Positions 25,001-34,703 of a DNA stretch of 46,780 nt are shown here, piece after piece. Position numbers and translations under genes: made by a program. Source of the DNA: Pyrinomonadaceae bacterium (GTDB lineage Bacteria > Acidobacteriota > Blastocatellia > Pyrinomonadales > Pyrinomonadaceae); assembly GCA_014380365.1 (NCBI GenBank), contig JACMJZ010000028.1, forward strand, positions 1-46,780, in the 5' to 3' direction. How positions within the stretch are numbered: the stretch's first letter is position 1; each line of letters starts with the position of its first letter. The notes below the pieces were generated by a model. The model saw only the letters and a list, made by a program, of their open reading frames with translations. It did not search any database and was not told the DNA's origin.

Positions 25001-25252
25001 CTCTTCCGACGTGGCATCGCGACAACCGATTATTCCCCCTTCGTTTTGAGAGACAACAAATGCTTTATCACGGATTGGGGTGTCGGTCGTCTTTGGAGTC
25101 CAGCCGCCTCGTGCTGATGCTGAGGGAGTAATGACCAGAAGCAGTAGGCATACCAGTAATCCGGTACTCACGGTACTCACCATCACGATGATGGACTCAC
25201 TGGAAGCCGTCCTTCGAATGATCTTCTTTCGTTGAAGAGATGAGGAAGACAT
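22037..25252 (-). CDS. Secreted zinc-metallopeptidase-like protein with PT linker and seven Kelch-like repeats
   Basis: 1071 residues. A hydrophobic export signal spans about 20-47 after a basic start. The peptidase region (about 90-430) has H305-E-I-G-H309-A-L-G-F, the zinc motif of a NF038122-like metalloprotease group; the third ligand is not clear. A pre-peptidase-C-like beta domain follows (PPNDNFVNG...SVWFSWLSP, about 450-570). A proline/threonine linker of about 28 residues (encoded at about 23445-23535) leads to seven ~45-residue repeats (NAP-x-R-x-x-HT-VWTGSEMIVWGG...GGRYNP-DSW), which should fold as a seven-bladed Kelch propeller. A C-terminal IPT-like domain ends the protein. No good ribosome site precedes the ATG. 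It probably acts outside the cell on an unknown substrate. Confidence 0.85.
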   Translation of the reverse strand: MSSSSLQRKKIIRRTASSESIIVMVSTVSTGLLVCLLLLVITPSASARGGWTPKTTDTPIRDKAFVVSQNEGGIIGCRDATSEERHITVARNGGGPMRVIYSGAPRRKDSPDGGELWTSDETAGLPLRVSAGLRIVLHGTSQLEQNQTAKNAFIVAANRWEAIISTPITVVIDVDFGTTFFGQAYPDPGILGATGVSAVSGPYSDLRQRLINGASTATEQQLYNALPAAAVPVDFNGVTSNVTTVELSKPNARALGIVPDISDPDSLPLGQGDAGIGFNSAFQFDFNPDDGVSSGLTDFDSVASHEIGHALGFVSDAGEGTPSPITVWDLFRFRPTVASLGTFATATRVMSNGGNQVFFTNQTSTFATLELALSTGGPDPGPGEGDGRQSSHWKDDALFSTRPYIGVMDPTLGRGLRRTISENDMMAIDLFGYSIGAPAPVRPPNDNFVNGIALQNNSGTLTGSNVSATRETGEPSHAGFTGDKSVWFSWLSPINGQITIDTIGSPFDTTLAVYSGAAVNQLSGIAANDDIVNGQNKASRVQFNITAGTTYRIAVDGWNGEYGNITLNWNATGVVPTPTPTPTPTPTPTPTPTPTPTPTPKPPCLDDLWSPTSTTNAPSGRRFHTTVWTGSEMIVWGGQNQSGNAFNNGARYNPSTDTWTTISSTNAPDLRFYHSAVWTGSEMIVWGGVTSSFNQLQTGGRYNPITDSWSSTSTVNAPLGGTLQSTVWTGSEMIVWGGTGGGNSGGRYNPSTDSWTPTSTINAPAPRSYHTAVWSGSEMIIWGGSQGGTLLNSGGRYSPGTDSWTATSTTNAPTPRGDHVAIWNGSEMVVWGGFSSGFPNTGGRYNPVTNSWIPTTTTNAPDGRAQHVAVWSGTEMITWGRLPIGGRYSTAANAWIATCDINAPTARIYFTGIWTGSEMIVWGGDDSNFLRLNTGGRYLVDYTPRPIQLLLETSGPVIDQAAALDSLLSIRDPFPVVNTNVLNRGADRNTRVTVFASNLRLLPGETSSSVVVHLVDGNNQSFDVPAEDVRPASTFTQVTFRLPDNLAVGTCIVTIKAHAQVSNAGTIRIRL

Positions 25253-25452
25253 GTTGCGGCGCTCTCTATTACAAATCCGCTTGTTTCATTGGCCACGCAT
25301 CAGGGTTATCTGCGAGTCAACTAGCGTTCTATGAGCGCGAATCTTAGCACAGACTGCCAGTCTGACATCGGAACTTAGATACAAGGTGGGGAGGCTCTGA
25401 AGTTTCTGGACGCGCAGCAAGATTACACGGGTGGTTAAGTGATTGAAAGAAT

Positions 25453-25496
25453 TGGCGTCCCGTACGGGAGTCGAACCCGTGTCGCCGCCGTGAAAG
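25453..25496 (-). repeat. 44-base copy of the 3' part of tRNA-Glu (att-like)
   Basis: These 44 bases are identical to 28520-28563, which is the 3' part of the intact tRNA-Glu: encoded CCA, acceptor 3' strand, T arm and the anticodon through the loop. Past 25496 the identity breaks down, with only a shared CCTAG nearby. It lies on the same strand as the intact gene. It fits an attachment-site remnant from integration at the tRNA gene. A decayed duplicate of the whole tRNA is the alternative. Confidence 0.85.
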
Positions 25497-25890
25497 AGAA
25501 GCGACCTAGTGTAATTCAAAGGAAGTTAGCGGCATGGATAGCACTCTACCGCACTTGAAGGACTCACGGGAACGCTTATTGGACCTTTAAATGGACGTGG
25601 GTTCGATGTGGGCGAGAACTGTGTGCGGGGACCAACTGAACCAAGGTGTTCCACCCCGAGAGCAGTTCCCACTTGGCGAAAATTCTTTCCTTTTTGTTGA
25701 CAAGAAAGCTGCGCTCGATTATCGTGCGCCCGAGAGAGCACTAAAAGAACGGACGAAAGTGAGTTTTGCTTTCGCCAGCAAGTCATCTGCAACCTCAACT
25801 CCGTAGGCTTCAACTATACATTTTTTGTGAGCGCACATTCGCAGCGCTGACCATTCCAATCATCCTTATCAGCAAGCATGGAGGTAACAA
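25497..25890. other. Gene-free region at one end of the putative island
   Basis: About 390 bases without a supportable gene. It contains the promoter region of the membrane-protein gene. GGAGGT lies just before its ATG at 25891. Confidence 0.4.
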
Positions 25891-26886
25891 ATGGCTACAG
25901 TGCCGCAAGGCGTTCAAGACAATAACCAGGGCCTGGGATCATCCAAGGCAAGATTGATCGTAGCCGTTGCGGTCATCGCCGCAATTGGTATTTATTTAGG
26001 CTACGTAGTGCACAATGAGAGCCTGCGCCGTGACTATTTTGTACAGAGACTGACTACCGGAATCTTAGTTCTTGGCGTGGTCGTTGTTCTCTTCACGCTT
26101 TTCAGGAATTTTGCCAGCGTACAGTTGCCGGTGCTTACCAACGCGGTTCCGCCCGTTGCCCAAGGAGCAGTCGTAACACTCGCAGGTGCAGCTGCACTTT
26201 TTTGGATTTTGCTGGGCCCTGTCAAGAACCTCATGTTTCCACCAGACCAGCTCTTTTCGGGAAACATTTATTACAAGATCGCGCAACCGGGCGATCCTCT
26301 CGAACCGGTGAAGGGCGTTGTAGTTCAGATACCCGAAACCGATCAGAAGTCGCAACCTTCAGGCGAAGATGGGCGCTTCACTATTACTAATCTTACATTT
26401 CACCCGGAAGATGTGAACGCATTGTATAGTGGTCTGACTTATCCGTTTGAGCCCGCGAAATATCAGCATTCCCGCTATGACGTAATTCAGCGTCCTTCAC
26501 TTCCTCCTACGACCCCGGTGATCAGCATCGCCCCAACAGAATGGACTGAAAGCGGAGGCAAGTGTACCGGCGTAAATACCTCCGGCTACACTAGAGTCGC
26601 GCTGTTTGTTCTCCAGAAGTCGCTCCCGACACGGCCGGGCTATTCCACGATGAGCATCAAGGTCAACACTCAAAGCAGCCGGATCGTCGATGCGCAAAAA
26701 GAAAAGCCTGACAACGAGGGATTTGAGGATCAACTCCCAGACGATCGGACTCTGGCACGTGGGTGGTCCGTGCCGGCTCAAGCAAGCCAGACCGAAGTCA
26801 AATTAACCCTCTGCCTGGGAACCAAGAAGGGTGGGCAGCCACCGGCTCGCAACGACATCAATACAGGTTTTTGGTTTGAGAAATAA
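25891..26886 (+). CDS. Membrane protein with three N-terminal helices and a carboxypeptidase-regulatory-like domain
   Basis: 331 residues; GGAGGTAACAA immediately precedes the ATG. Three hydrophobic segments are visible: about 27-46 (LIVAVAVIAAIGIYLGYVV), 54-72 and 90-112. The remaining ~215 residues are soluble, starting with GVVVQIPETDQKSQPSGEDGRFTITNLTF, which looks like a small beta-sandwich of the regulatory-like type. They end in a beta-rich region with paired cysteines (GGKCTG and LTLCLG). No enzyme motif is seen. It is followed after 10 bases by a gene with a similar beta-sandwich start, so the two probably form an operon and act together at the membrane. I do not recognise the family. 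Confidence 0.85.
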   Translation: MATVPQGVQDNNQGLGSSKARLIVAVAVIAAIGIYLGYVVHNESLRRDYFVQRLTTGILVLGVVVVLFTLFRNFASVQLPVLTNAVPPVAQGAVVTLAGAAALFWILLGPVKNLMFPPDQLFSGNIYYKIAQPGDPLEPVKGVVVQIPETDQKSQPSGEDGRFTITNLTFHPEDVNALYSGLTYPFEPAKYQHSRYDVIQRPSLPPTTPVISIAPTEWTESGGKCTGVNTSGYTRVALFVLQKSLPTRPGYSTMSIKVNTQSSRIVDAQKEKPDNEGFEDQLPDDRTLARGWSVPAQASQTEVKLTLCLGTKKGGQPPARNDINTGFWFEK

Positions 26887-26896
26887 GGAGAGCGCC

Positions 26897-28192
26897 ATGA
26901 ACGTCAAATACATTTTCGCGCTGGGCTTCGCGATTTTCTGTCTCACTTCTGCAGCATTCGCCCAGGACAAAACCGCTATTTATGGTCGCGTCATTGGTTC
27001 GGATCAGCGCAGTGAAGTTCCCGACGGTTGGGTAGTTCAAGTCACCGCAATTCGCGTGGACACCGGGCAACAAGTCGATCAACGTGATTCGTCGCGAGAC
27101 CTCTATTGCGTTTCTGTTCCTGCAAATTCCATTGTCCGCCTGATTTTCGCAACCAGTTTTCACAAACCTGGCGAACTGGGATACACGGCGACACGTTTGG
27201 TTCCTCCGGTCGATACCAGACCTGACGGCCGACATCCTACCTACCGAGCTCAACCGGACATAATCTTGACCAAAAAAGTGATCCATCGTGACGAGAACGC
27301 GAGGGCGCACGTACAACAAGAATTGAATACCGACCTCGATATTGCTCGAGAAACAGGATCCTTTGCCATCCTTGGCACCACCCTCATGAGTTATCGCCAG
27401 GCCTATCAGGCGAATCAAGACATCGTCGCGGACATAAACAAGACCGAGGCGGGCATGTCTACGGACCCCATAAATGCACCCTACAAGCAGTTCCAGCACC
27501 TCATGAATCAACTTCAGCAGCCCCGCCCAGATCTATTACTAATCCCAATCGACGTGGCGCCGATTCTGAAGTTCGCCGAGGAGAAGACTACCTTCTCAGA
27601 CGTGAGATCGCAGGTGCTGCAAGCGTTGACGACTTATTATTCGACCGCTGCGACGCCACCCAGGAGAAGACAACCCAAAGTTAATCAATTTTTGCGCCCC
27701 CGGGTGCCACCGGAAGTTTTGGCATTTTTCAGGAGTCAGTTATCGAAGCCATCCTCAGATGTGCTGCTAACCTCCATGATAGCTCTGGCAAAGTTAGGCA
27801 GCGAGGAGGATAAGCAGTTGATTGTCAAAAACGTGGTCAGCGAAGATGAGAATCGCGCGCGCGCTGCGATTGTCGCCATAGGGGAGGGTCGTTTGGGAGA
27901 AGGCACGCCGGCTCTAACGGCTATCGTGCATCAAGAGTCACGACTAGAATTGGAAAGGTCAGCTTTGCGAAGTTTGGTGCAACTCTATCAATTGAAATCA
28001 GACGAGGTGATGACCACGTTACGACAAGTAGTGCTTTCTGACTCGCAACCTTTACGCCTGAGCGCGGTGGAAGCGTTGGGCGGGATCGATTCTGCATTCG
28101 CGCAAAAATTATTGAAAGAGGTCGCGAAGAACGACAGATCCCCTGGTGTGCGTGCTGCCGCCACGACGTCCTTGCAACGCGCGCGGCAGTGA
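26897..28192 (+). CDS. Exported protein with beta-sandwich N-terminus and HEAT-like repeats
   Basis: 431 residues. AAGGAG six bases before the ATG at 26897 fixes the start; an in-frame ATG at 26831 lies inside the previous gene and is unlikely. Residues 1-22 form a signal peptide ending AFAQ. Residues about 25-145 are a beta-sandwich of the carboxypeptidase-regulatory-like type (IYGRVIGSD...VPDGWVVQVTAI). About 150-280 is helical and charged. About 290-430 shows HEAT/armadillo-type alpha repeats (SMIALAKLGSEEDKQLI, AAIVAIGEGRLGEG, ALRSLVQLYQL, AVEALGGI). HEAT repeats bind other proteins. It is co-directional with, and 10 bases after, the membrane-protein gene. Confidence 0.85.
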   Translation: MNVKYIFALGFAIFCLTSAAFAQDKTAIYGRVIGSDQRSEVPDGWVVQVTAIRVDTGQQVDQRDSSRDLYCVSVPANSIVRLIFATSFHKPGELGYTATRLVPPVDTRPDGRHPTYRAQPDIILTKKVIHRDENARAHVQQELNTDLDIARETGSFAILGTTLMSYRQAYQANQDIVADINKTEAGMSTDPINAPYKQFQHLMNQLQQPRPDLLLIPIDVAPILKFAEEKTTFSDVRSQVLQALTTYYSTAATPPRRRQPKVNQFLRPRVPPEVLAFFRSQLSKPSSDVLLTSMIALAKLGSEEDKQLIVKNVVSEDENRARAAIVAIGEGRLGEGTPALTAIVHQESRLELERSALRSLVQLYQLKSDEVMTTLRQVVLSDSQPLRLSAVEALGGIDSAFAQKLLKEVAKNDRSPGVRAAATTSLQRARQ

Positions 28193-28519
28193 TCAGTGAC
28201 AGACTAGCTGGATCTGAATTGTGGGATTTGTCTGTCGTTGAGGCCGTAGTGTCGTTGAGCAACAACCCGCGCGTATCGCAGGTGCTGATAGCACTCTTGG
28301 ATACACGTGCTTGTAGCGCAAAGGCGGCGATTGGGTGGGGCCTGTCGTTGATAGATGGCAGTACTGGCCCCCTCGGAACTGAGCTGGATTCACATCAAGT
28401 CTCCTCATACTCTTCCAGCCGCCGTTTCGAAGGTGATCCGGTTCCGGTGGTGCACAGAGTCCATTAAGAAAACTTCAGCCGCGAGACATCCACGTTGAGC
28501 TTGAAAATGATTAGAATGG

Positions 28520-28595
<76 letters not shown>

Positions 28596-29928
28596 GCATC
28601 TGGTGAAGTTCCTACGCATGCAGCAAACGGTAAACTTAACGTACCAGATTATTGGTGTCAAACGGGGTCCCGAAAACGGTTGCGCTAGTTTGTTGTTGGA
28701 CAAGCTTGCTTCTCATGGAGAGGCGACCAACTGAAGTTTGTCGGACAAGCGCTGCGACGAACTGACAGTCGGACAGGCAAAAATAAAAGGCGTCACTGTT
28801 CTCACACCAGCAACGCCCTCGACTCATAACTTGGAGTGGTTATGAGGTGCGCCGTTTCCGGCGCACGGCGAGCACATTCAGCGCTCGCCCAATTGTGGTG
28901 GCTTATATCCAAAGCGATATAGTGATGCAAGCCCTGGTGGGAATAGTGCTCGACACGCTACTTACCAGACTCTTTACATCAGCGCGAGGCGTGCATTGAA
29001 AGCGAAAGTCGGGCCTGATTCGTTTCTTTCATTTTGGCGTGGTCGAGTTGGGGCAAAGCATCTCAGTTCGGATGCGATCGTGCGCTTCGTTCATGCGCAT
29101 AAATCGCCTCTCGACAACTGAGCGCAAGTTGCGGGGCGTTTTCTCGCGGTTTGGGTCGTGAGGTATACGCTCGTCTTCCGGCGACTCAGACGAAGTAGAA
29201 AATAGAATCCCCGGTCGTGCTCCTATTTGATCGAGTTCAGTCCACCTAATTAGTCTCGTCGAAAGAATACCTTCCGCGTCCATTGTTCGTACCCTCCTCG
29301 AATCGAACCCACCACTGGCGTGCATGCCCGGATCCGGGCTAATGATTGGTTTTCCAGATCATGTACCTCAAGCTTTGGCAACCGATGTACCATCGATCCG
29401 CATGTTTTTGTCTCCAGTCCAGCCTGTATTTGCGGGGCTTTATGTTGACGTGGCGAATGGGGCGTATGGTTTGAAACGTTGGCGGTGAGAACGAATGTGC
29501 TGAAATCAGTCGCTTCGAACACGCAGGGTTGGCGGGAAAGCGAAGGCGTTGGTACCCTGGTAAACAGGATAATGTGCTGGGCGCTTCCAAGCGAGATCGA
29601 GCACTGGCTATGCGCAGATCTGGAACGCTGAGTCTAGCTGCGAGTCGATCCAAAATTTTGGACTGCGCCCCAATCCTTTGGATAAAAAACTTGACCCGAT
29701 CCGCGATAAATCTTAATACCGAGAAAATTGCTCAGTGTTATCGGCCACATAAAGCGGAACACTGGATGGAACGGGATATGCCTAAATGCCACTGAATTCT
29801 TTTCTGTAATCGGGCCAATGGTTTTCAAACCGGATGACCGAGGCATATATCCAGCACAAATGTAGATTGCGTACGCTACTCACGCGCAATTCTCTGTCTA
29901 ACTCAAACAACCAACCCCTGGAGGCCAC
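28596..29928. other. 1.3-kb region largely without genes
   Basis: Apart from a weak 84-codon frame at 29029-29283 on the minus strand I see no gene. A few short repeated words occur (GTCGGACA near 28735 and 28770; GGCGC-rich palindromes near 28855-28885). The last ~100 bases should contain the promoter of the large receptor gene. The stretch may be decayed sequence. Confidence 0.4.
29029..29283 (-). CDS. Possible small hypothetical protein
   Basis: 84 residues starting MDAEGILSTRLIRW. GAGGAGG lies about 9 bases upstream of the ATG at 29283, which is the main support. The protein is charged, with no signal peptide, membrane segment or recognisable motif. It may be chance. Confidence 0.25.
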   Translation of the reverse strand: MDAEGILSTRLIRWTELDQIGARPGILFSTSSESPEDERIPHDPNREKTPRNLRSVVERRFMRMNEAHDRIRTEMLCPNSTTPK

Positions 29929-32900
29929 ATGAGAAAAATCTTGTGTTCGAAAAGCTTTGTTGCTTTGCTGACGATCGTACTTGTCAGTGTTGTTGCTTAT
30001 GCCCAAGCTGGCAGATCCACTGTGCGAGGTACGATTAAAGACCCGCAGGGAAATTTGGTAGCTGGGGCTACGGTGACCCTTGCCAATGCAGAGAGAAACT
30101 TCACCCGTACGCAAACGACGTCACAAGAGGGAACTTATGTCTTCACGGCGGTTCCCCCAGGCACCTATAGCCTCGAAGTCGAGGCGCAGGGCTTCAAGAA
30201 GACGGCGGTGTCAAACGTAAATGCTTTGGTTGATAGTTCAGTTGACGCTGACGTCGCGCTTGAAGTCGGCGCAGTTTCGGAAACCGTAAACATAACCTCC
30301 GGCGGGGAAGTGCCGCTCAACACCACTGACGCGACAATTGGCGTCGCGTTTGAGAATCGCCGCATTGAGCAACTGCCGCTGAACGCGCGCAACGTGGTCG
30401 GATTGCTGTCACTCCAGACCGGTGTGACCAGTGCGGGCTACGTTAACGGCGGTCGCGCCGACCAGGCCAACGTCACACTCGACGGCGTCGACGTGAATGA
30501 GCAACAACGCGGCCTCGATGTGGTTACGGACGAAGCGTTTGCCAGCGTGCTGCGCTCAACCCCTGATAGCCTCCAGGAGTTTCGCGTTATTACAACGAAC
30601 CCCAATGCCGAGCAGGGCCGCTCTTCAGGTGCGCAAGTTTCACTTATCACCAAGTCTGGAACGAACGACTGGCATGGGTCGCTCTACCATTTCCACCGCA
30701 ACACGATCACGACGTCCAACGACTTCTTCAATAACAAGGATGGGGTCGAGCGCCCGCAGCTCTTGCGGAACATCTTTGGTGGCTCGCTTGGCGGTCCCCT
30801 TAAGAAGGATCGCGCTTACTTCTTTTTCACCTACGAAGGCTTCCGCGAAGCTACCGCGACCACCGTCGTGCGTGAGGTTCCGTTACCGACGCTGGGCCAG
30901 GGAATCGTCCGCTATTTCACGGCCAGTGGTGCGAGCGATGGTGGCTGCCCCGCCGGAACACCAGCGGGGGTCAACTGCCTAACGGTGGCGGAGATCAATG
31001 CGGGCTACAACGCTGCGAATGGTGTGTCACCCGGCGTCAACCCGAATGCTTTGGCCGTTCTGGCCGCGGCAGCAGCGAAGTATCCCGCAAACGTTTTCTC
31101 CGGTATTGGTGATGGCCTCAATACTGCCGGCTTCCGTTTCAATTCGAGCGCACCGTCGGAGTTAAACACCTATATCGGCAAACTCGACTTCAATCTCACG
31201 GACAGGCAGACGCTTTTTGTTCGCGGAAACTATCAACAGGATCTGGTCACGAAAGCCAATTCCTTTGCCACAGACTGTACCGACAGTGTCCAGTGCTTCC
31301 CGGACACCCTACCCCTGACAATCTGGAATCACCCGAAGGGACTCGCTTTCGGCCACACCTGGACCGCTTCGCAGAACGTGGTGAACCGGTTCACGTATGG
31401 CTTCACCCGTGCTGCTTTTACTGACGCCGGCGACTCAACATCGAACCTGGTCACCTTCCGATTTATTTTTCGACCGTCCGGCTTCAGCCGCACGCTTTCG
31501 CGCGTTACTCCCGTCCACAATTTTGTCGAAGACCTTTCGTGGATTCGCGGCAATCACACCATGCAGTTTGGGGGCAACGTCCGCCTGATTTCCAACAACC
31601 GTGATTCCTTTGGCGCGGCGTTTGACAGCGCGATTACCAATCCTTCGTTCTACGACGGTTCCGGTGCGGCAGTCACGCGTATCGACTTCGGCGGCGGACT
31701 ATACAGTGGCAACGTCTTCGCCACCCCTGCCAATCGTACTAATCTTCGCGACGCGCTGACTTCAGTTATCGGGCGCTTCTCGCAATACAGCGCTAACCTT
31801 CAATACGACGCCAACGGAGCGCTCCTGGCAACCGGATCACCCTCTCAGCGGTCCTTCGCCACGCAGGAATACGAAACCTACTTCCAGGATTCATGGCGCA
31901 TCCGGCCCAGCTTCACGCTGACCTACGGTGCGCGATGGTCTACCTCGACGCCCGTCTACGAAAAGAACGGCGTTCAGGTCACGCCCGTTCAGAGCCTCGG
32001 CGCCTATTTTGACCAGCGCCGCGCCAGCGCGTTAAACGGAATCCCGCTCAATACACCGATTACCCTTGATAAAGCCGGCAAGGCCAATGGGCGCAAGGGC
32101 TACTACGATCAGGATTGGAACAATTTTGCACCGTCACTGGCCTTTGCCTATTCACCTGATTTCGGCGACGGCTTCTTCGGAAGCCTGCTGGGACGAAAGG
32201 ACCAAAGCGTAATACGCGGCGGCTTCCGCATGACCTACGATCGCATCGGTAGTCAGCTGGCGGTGAACTTTGACCTCAACTCTTCTCTCGGCTTTAGTTC
32301 AAGTCAAACCGTGGCCGCCAACACTTTCAACGTCAGCGATCGACAGGGGCCGTTGTTCACTGGCTTCAACGCCAACCCGCGTACTTTCCCATTCCTCGCG
32401 GGCAATCTCCCGACCCAGCTGAACTTCCCACTGACTACACCGTCTGACGAAGCACAGCGCATCGAATCGTCGCTGGATGACACGCTCACGACGCCGTACA
32501 ACTACAGCGTTAATCTTTCCTACGGTCGCGAGCTGGGACGAGGGCTGTCATTTGAAACTAGCTACGTGGGCCGCTTTGCAAATAAGCTGCTCGCCTCCCG
32601 CGACATCATGCACCTGAACAACCTGCGTGACCCACAATCCCAACTGACGTGGTATGAGGCCATCAACAAATTGATCGATCACCGCTACGCCAATACTCCG
32701 ATTTCGCAGGTGCCGACCCTTCCTTACTTCGAGAATCTTTTCCCGGGAGCGGCGAATTTCATTCTGGGCGATCCTTCGCTCACCAATACACAGGCGGTTT
32801 ATATTTTGCTGGCAAGAGCTGGCACGGGTATGACCGGACCTTGCACCGCTATCGATCCGTGGTGCGGCTTCGACATTACTGACTACACGTTCATCCAGGT

Positions 32901-33810
32901 CTTCATGGATGATCAGCCCGTGGCCAAGTTTCCCAACAGCTTCTTCCATCCGCAGTATGCGGCGCTCTCGACCTTCGGGACGATTGCCCGATCCAATTAC
33001 AACTCGGCGCAGTTTAGTCTCCGTCAGCGGTTCCGCAACGACGTGACTTTCGACCTCAACTACACCTATTCCCATTCGCTTGATAACGCCTCCGGCCTGC
33101 AAGCCTCTACGTCTTACGGCACGGCGTTCATCGTCAACGCACTCGATCCTGACTCCAACTATGCGAGTTCAGACTTCGACACGCGTCATATCATCAACGC
33201 AAACTGGTTGGTGGGAATCCCCTTCGGCAGGGGCAAGCGCTTTGGCAGCGACTGGAATTCGGTTGCCAACACTATTCTTGGCGGCTGGCAGACTACGGGT
33301 ATCTTCCGCTGGAACACCGGCCTGCCGACCGGCGAACCTTTCCAGGCCGATCGCTGGGCTACCAACTGGAATGTCCAGTCGAACATGGTGCGGGTCTGCA
33401 AAGCCAATTCGTCACCGACCAGAACCGGTTCACCTAACCTGTTCGCCGACCCTCTGGCAGTCTTTAAGTGTTTCCGCGAGCCTCGCGCCGGTGAGGTCGG
33501 TGATCGAAACATTCTGCGAGGCGAGGGCTATTTCACCCTCGACGTTGGGATGTCCAAGACTTTCAAGATGCCGTGGGAGGGCCACTCGGTCCAATTCCGC
33601 ACGGAGGTCTTCAATCTTACCAACACGCAGAGATTTGCCAACAACAGCTTGGTGGGCTTCGGCTTGCCGGTCGATCCGTTCGCGCTATCCGACGCGGACG
33701 CGCGCGACGCCATGCCGACGAATTTCGGCCAGTACACGGCAACGCAAACACCGCTCAATGAGACCAAGTCCGGTCGGATTGTGCAGTTTGCACTGCGATA
33801 CCAGTTCTAA
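29929..33810 (+). CDS. Oar-like TonB-dependent receptor with carboxypeptidase-regulatory-like domain (1)
   Basis: 1293 residues. CTGGAGG nine bases before the ATG supports this start. Residues 1-26 form a signal peptide ending YAQA. About 27-115 is a carboxypeptidase-regulatory-like domain ([22 protein letters not shown]...[14 protein letters not shown]). About 120-250 is the TonB plug ([31 protein letters not shown]), then a long outer-membrane beta barrel ending in aromatic F ([11 protein letters not shown]), as required for outer-membrane assembly. Proteins of this design are greatly expanded in Acidobacteriota and take up large substrates or serve as outer-membrane proteins; the substrate is unknown. 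It is a single gene with a strong terminator. A second, diverged homologue is at 39429-43097. Confidence 0.93.
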   Translation: MRKILCSKSFVALLTIVLVSVVAYAQAGRSTVRGTIKDPQGNLVAGATVTLANAERNFTRTQTTSQEGTYVFTAVPPGTYSLEVEAQGFKKTAVSNVNALVDSSVDADVALEVGAVSETVNITSGGEVPLNTTDATIGVAFENRRIEQLPLNARNVVGLLSLQTGVTSAGYVNGGRADQANVTLDGVDVNEQQRGLDVVTDEAFASVLRSTPDSLQEFRVITTNPNAEQGRSSGAQVSLITKSGTNDWHGSLYHFHRNTITTSNDFFNNKDGVERPQLLRNIFGGSLGGPLKKDRAYFFFTYEGFREATATTVVREVPLPTLGQGIVRYFTASGASDGGCPAGTPAGVNCLTVAEINAGYNAANGVSPGVNPNALAVLAAAAAKYPANVFSGIGDGLNTAGFRFNSSAPSELNTYIGKLDFNLTDRQTLFVRGNYQQDLVTKANSFATDCTDSVQCFPDTLPLTIWNHPKGLAFGHTWTASQNVVNRFTYGFTRAAFTDAGDSTSNLVTFRFIFRPSGFSRTLSRVTPVHNFVEDLSWIRGNHTMQFGGNVRLISNNRDSFGAAFDSAITNPSFYDGSGAAVTRIDFGGGLYSGNVFATPANRTNLRDALTSVIGRFSQYSANLQYDANGALLATGSPSQRSFATQEYETYFQDSWRIRPSFTLTYGARWSTSTPVYEKNGVQVTPVQSLGAYFDQRRASALNGIPLNTPITLDKAGKANGRKGYYDQDWNNFAPSLAFAYSPDFGDGFFGSLLGRKDQSVIRGGFRMTYDRIGSQLAVNFDLNSSLGFSSSQTVAANTFNVSDRQGPLFTGFNANPRTFPFLAGNLPTQLNFPLTTPSDEAQRIESSLDDTLTTPYNYSVNLSYGRELGRGLSFETSYVGRFANKLLASRDIMHLNNLRDPQSQLTWYEAINKLIDHRYANTPISQVPTLPYFENLFPGAANFILGDPSLTNTQAVYILLARAGTGMTGPCTAIDPWCGFDITDYTFIQVFMDDQPVAKFPNSFFHPQYAALSTFGTIARSNYNSAQFSLRQRFRNDVTFDLNYTYSHSLDNASGLQASTSYGTAFIVNALDPDSNYASSDFDTRHIINANWLVGIPFGRGKRFGSDWNSVANTILGGWQTTGIFRWNTGLPTGEPFQADRWATNWNVQSNMVRVCKANSSPTRTGSPNLFADPLAVFKCFREPRAGEVGDRNILRGEGYFTLDVGMSKTFKMPWEGHSVQFRTEVFNLTNTQRFANNSLVGFGLPVDPFALSDADARDAMPTNFGQYTATQTPLNETKSGRIVQFALRYQF

Positions 33811-33842
33811 CGCTGGGTCGGAACGGCTACCTGGTAAATTCA

Positions 33843-33885
33843 AGCGGGGCGAGAGATTTCAATCTCGCCCCGCTCTTTTTCTTTA
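33843..33885 (+). terminator. Rho-independent terminator after receptor 1
   Basis: A perfect 12-bp stem (AGCGGGGCGAGA at 33843-33854, TCTCGCCCCGCT at 33863-33874) with an eight-base loop is followed by CTTTTTCTTT. It lies 32 bases past the receptor stop and separates it from the convergent gene ending at 33916. Confidence 0.95.
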
Positions 33886-33915
33886 GTTGCTGAACTGCTT
33901 TGAAACGATTGCGGC

Positions 33916-34590
33916 TTAGGGGTTCTTCCCGCCAGATTTCGCTAGTCGTTGCGCGTCCTTGTTGATTAGATGACTGAATTCGAGGATCGTTTCCAGGTCC
34001 CGACTTGCTTTTTCAGCCTGGCTCACGTTGACCACACCGGGATTCGTAAAGATCGGATTCTTAATGAAGCTCATGATGACGCCATCGAGCGAAAGAAGAT
34101 TTGTCTTAAGTCCTCCAGCGTCCGGGGCCTTCATGTAGACAGGGCCCTTTTCGTCTTTTCCTGCTTCCACCTTTGCCAGGCGCAAGTTGTCTTTCATTCG
34201 GTTGGCGCGCATTTTAATCTCAGAGGCAGTTTCAGCAACGCGGGCGTAGTCAGGCGTGGAGGCCCCCATTGTAACGCTCATCATTTTGTTGTTAATGACT
34301 TGCAGCTTCTCGAAGTCTTCACCGATTTGCGCGAGGGCCAGCTTTTCCTCGTCCGGCGTTCGGACCTTGGCCAGTTCGCGTTCCATCTCGATTATTTTAT
34401 ATTGACGCTCCCGGATGCTCGGCTGTCTCGGCGCTTCCGGGATGCCGCCACCAGTGGGCGACGGCCTGGCTGCGCCACTGGGTGGCTCTCGTCTTTCCTG
34501 CGCGTTGATCGAGGGAAGCAGGATCAGCATAAACACCGCTGGAAGCACTGCTGAGACGATTCGAAGTGATTTCGCAGAAAAGACTTTCAT
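33916..34590 (-). CDS. Small exported helical protein, function unknown
   Basis: 224 residues from the ATG at 34590, which has GGAG upstream and begins a signal peptide (MKVFSAKSLR...LPSINAQ). A longer frame to 34764 runs into the neighbouring gene and lacks a signal, so I reject it. After a proline-rich stretch (PPSGAARPSPTGGGIP, about 35-50) the protein is mostly alpha-helical and charged: RERQYKIIEMERELAKVRTPDEEKLAL, then a second helical block with MRANRMKDNLRLAK and a C-terminal ILEFSHLINKDAQRLAKSGG. No catalytic motif is seen. It lies about 110 bases downstream of, and on the same strand as, the PAP2 gene. Confidence 0.8.
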   Translation of the reverse strand: MKVFSAKSLRIVSAVLPAVFMLILLPSINAQERREPPSGAARPSPTGGGIPEAPRQPSIRERQYKIIEMERELAKVRTPDEEKLALAQIGEDFEKLQVINNKMMSVTMGASTPDYARVAETASEIKMRANRMKDNLRLAKVEAGKDEKGPVYMKAPDAGGLKTNLLSLDGVIMSFIKNPIFTNPGVVNVSQAEKASRDLETILEFSHLINKDAQRLAKSGGKNP

Positions 34591-34703
34591 GGCGGCAACT
34601 CCTGAGTTGAAGTGAATCCGGGCGAGACGATGAGCGGTAATATAATTGGCCACCCTCCTCCTGACAATTCTATTGACGGGCCCGCCATGGTCGGCGCCAG
34701 GTG

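Noticed and set aside
28189-28467. A 92-codon plus-strand frame after the HEAT-repeat gene, beginning at GTG overlapping its stop
   Set aside because: There is no ribosome site and no recognisable motif. The four-base overlap alone is not enough.
25497-28519. An integrase or transposase inside the tRNA-linked segment
   Set aside because: No frame there has integrase or transposase motifs. The two real genes are a membrane protein and a HEAT-repeat protein.
29339-29846. Several open frames of 60-104 codons upstream of receptor 1
   Set aside because: None has a convincing ribosome site, signal peptide or protein-like composition, and they overlap each other on both strands.
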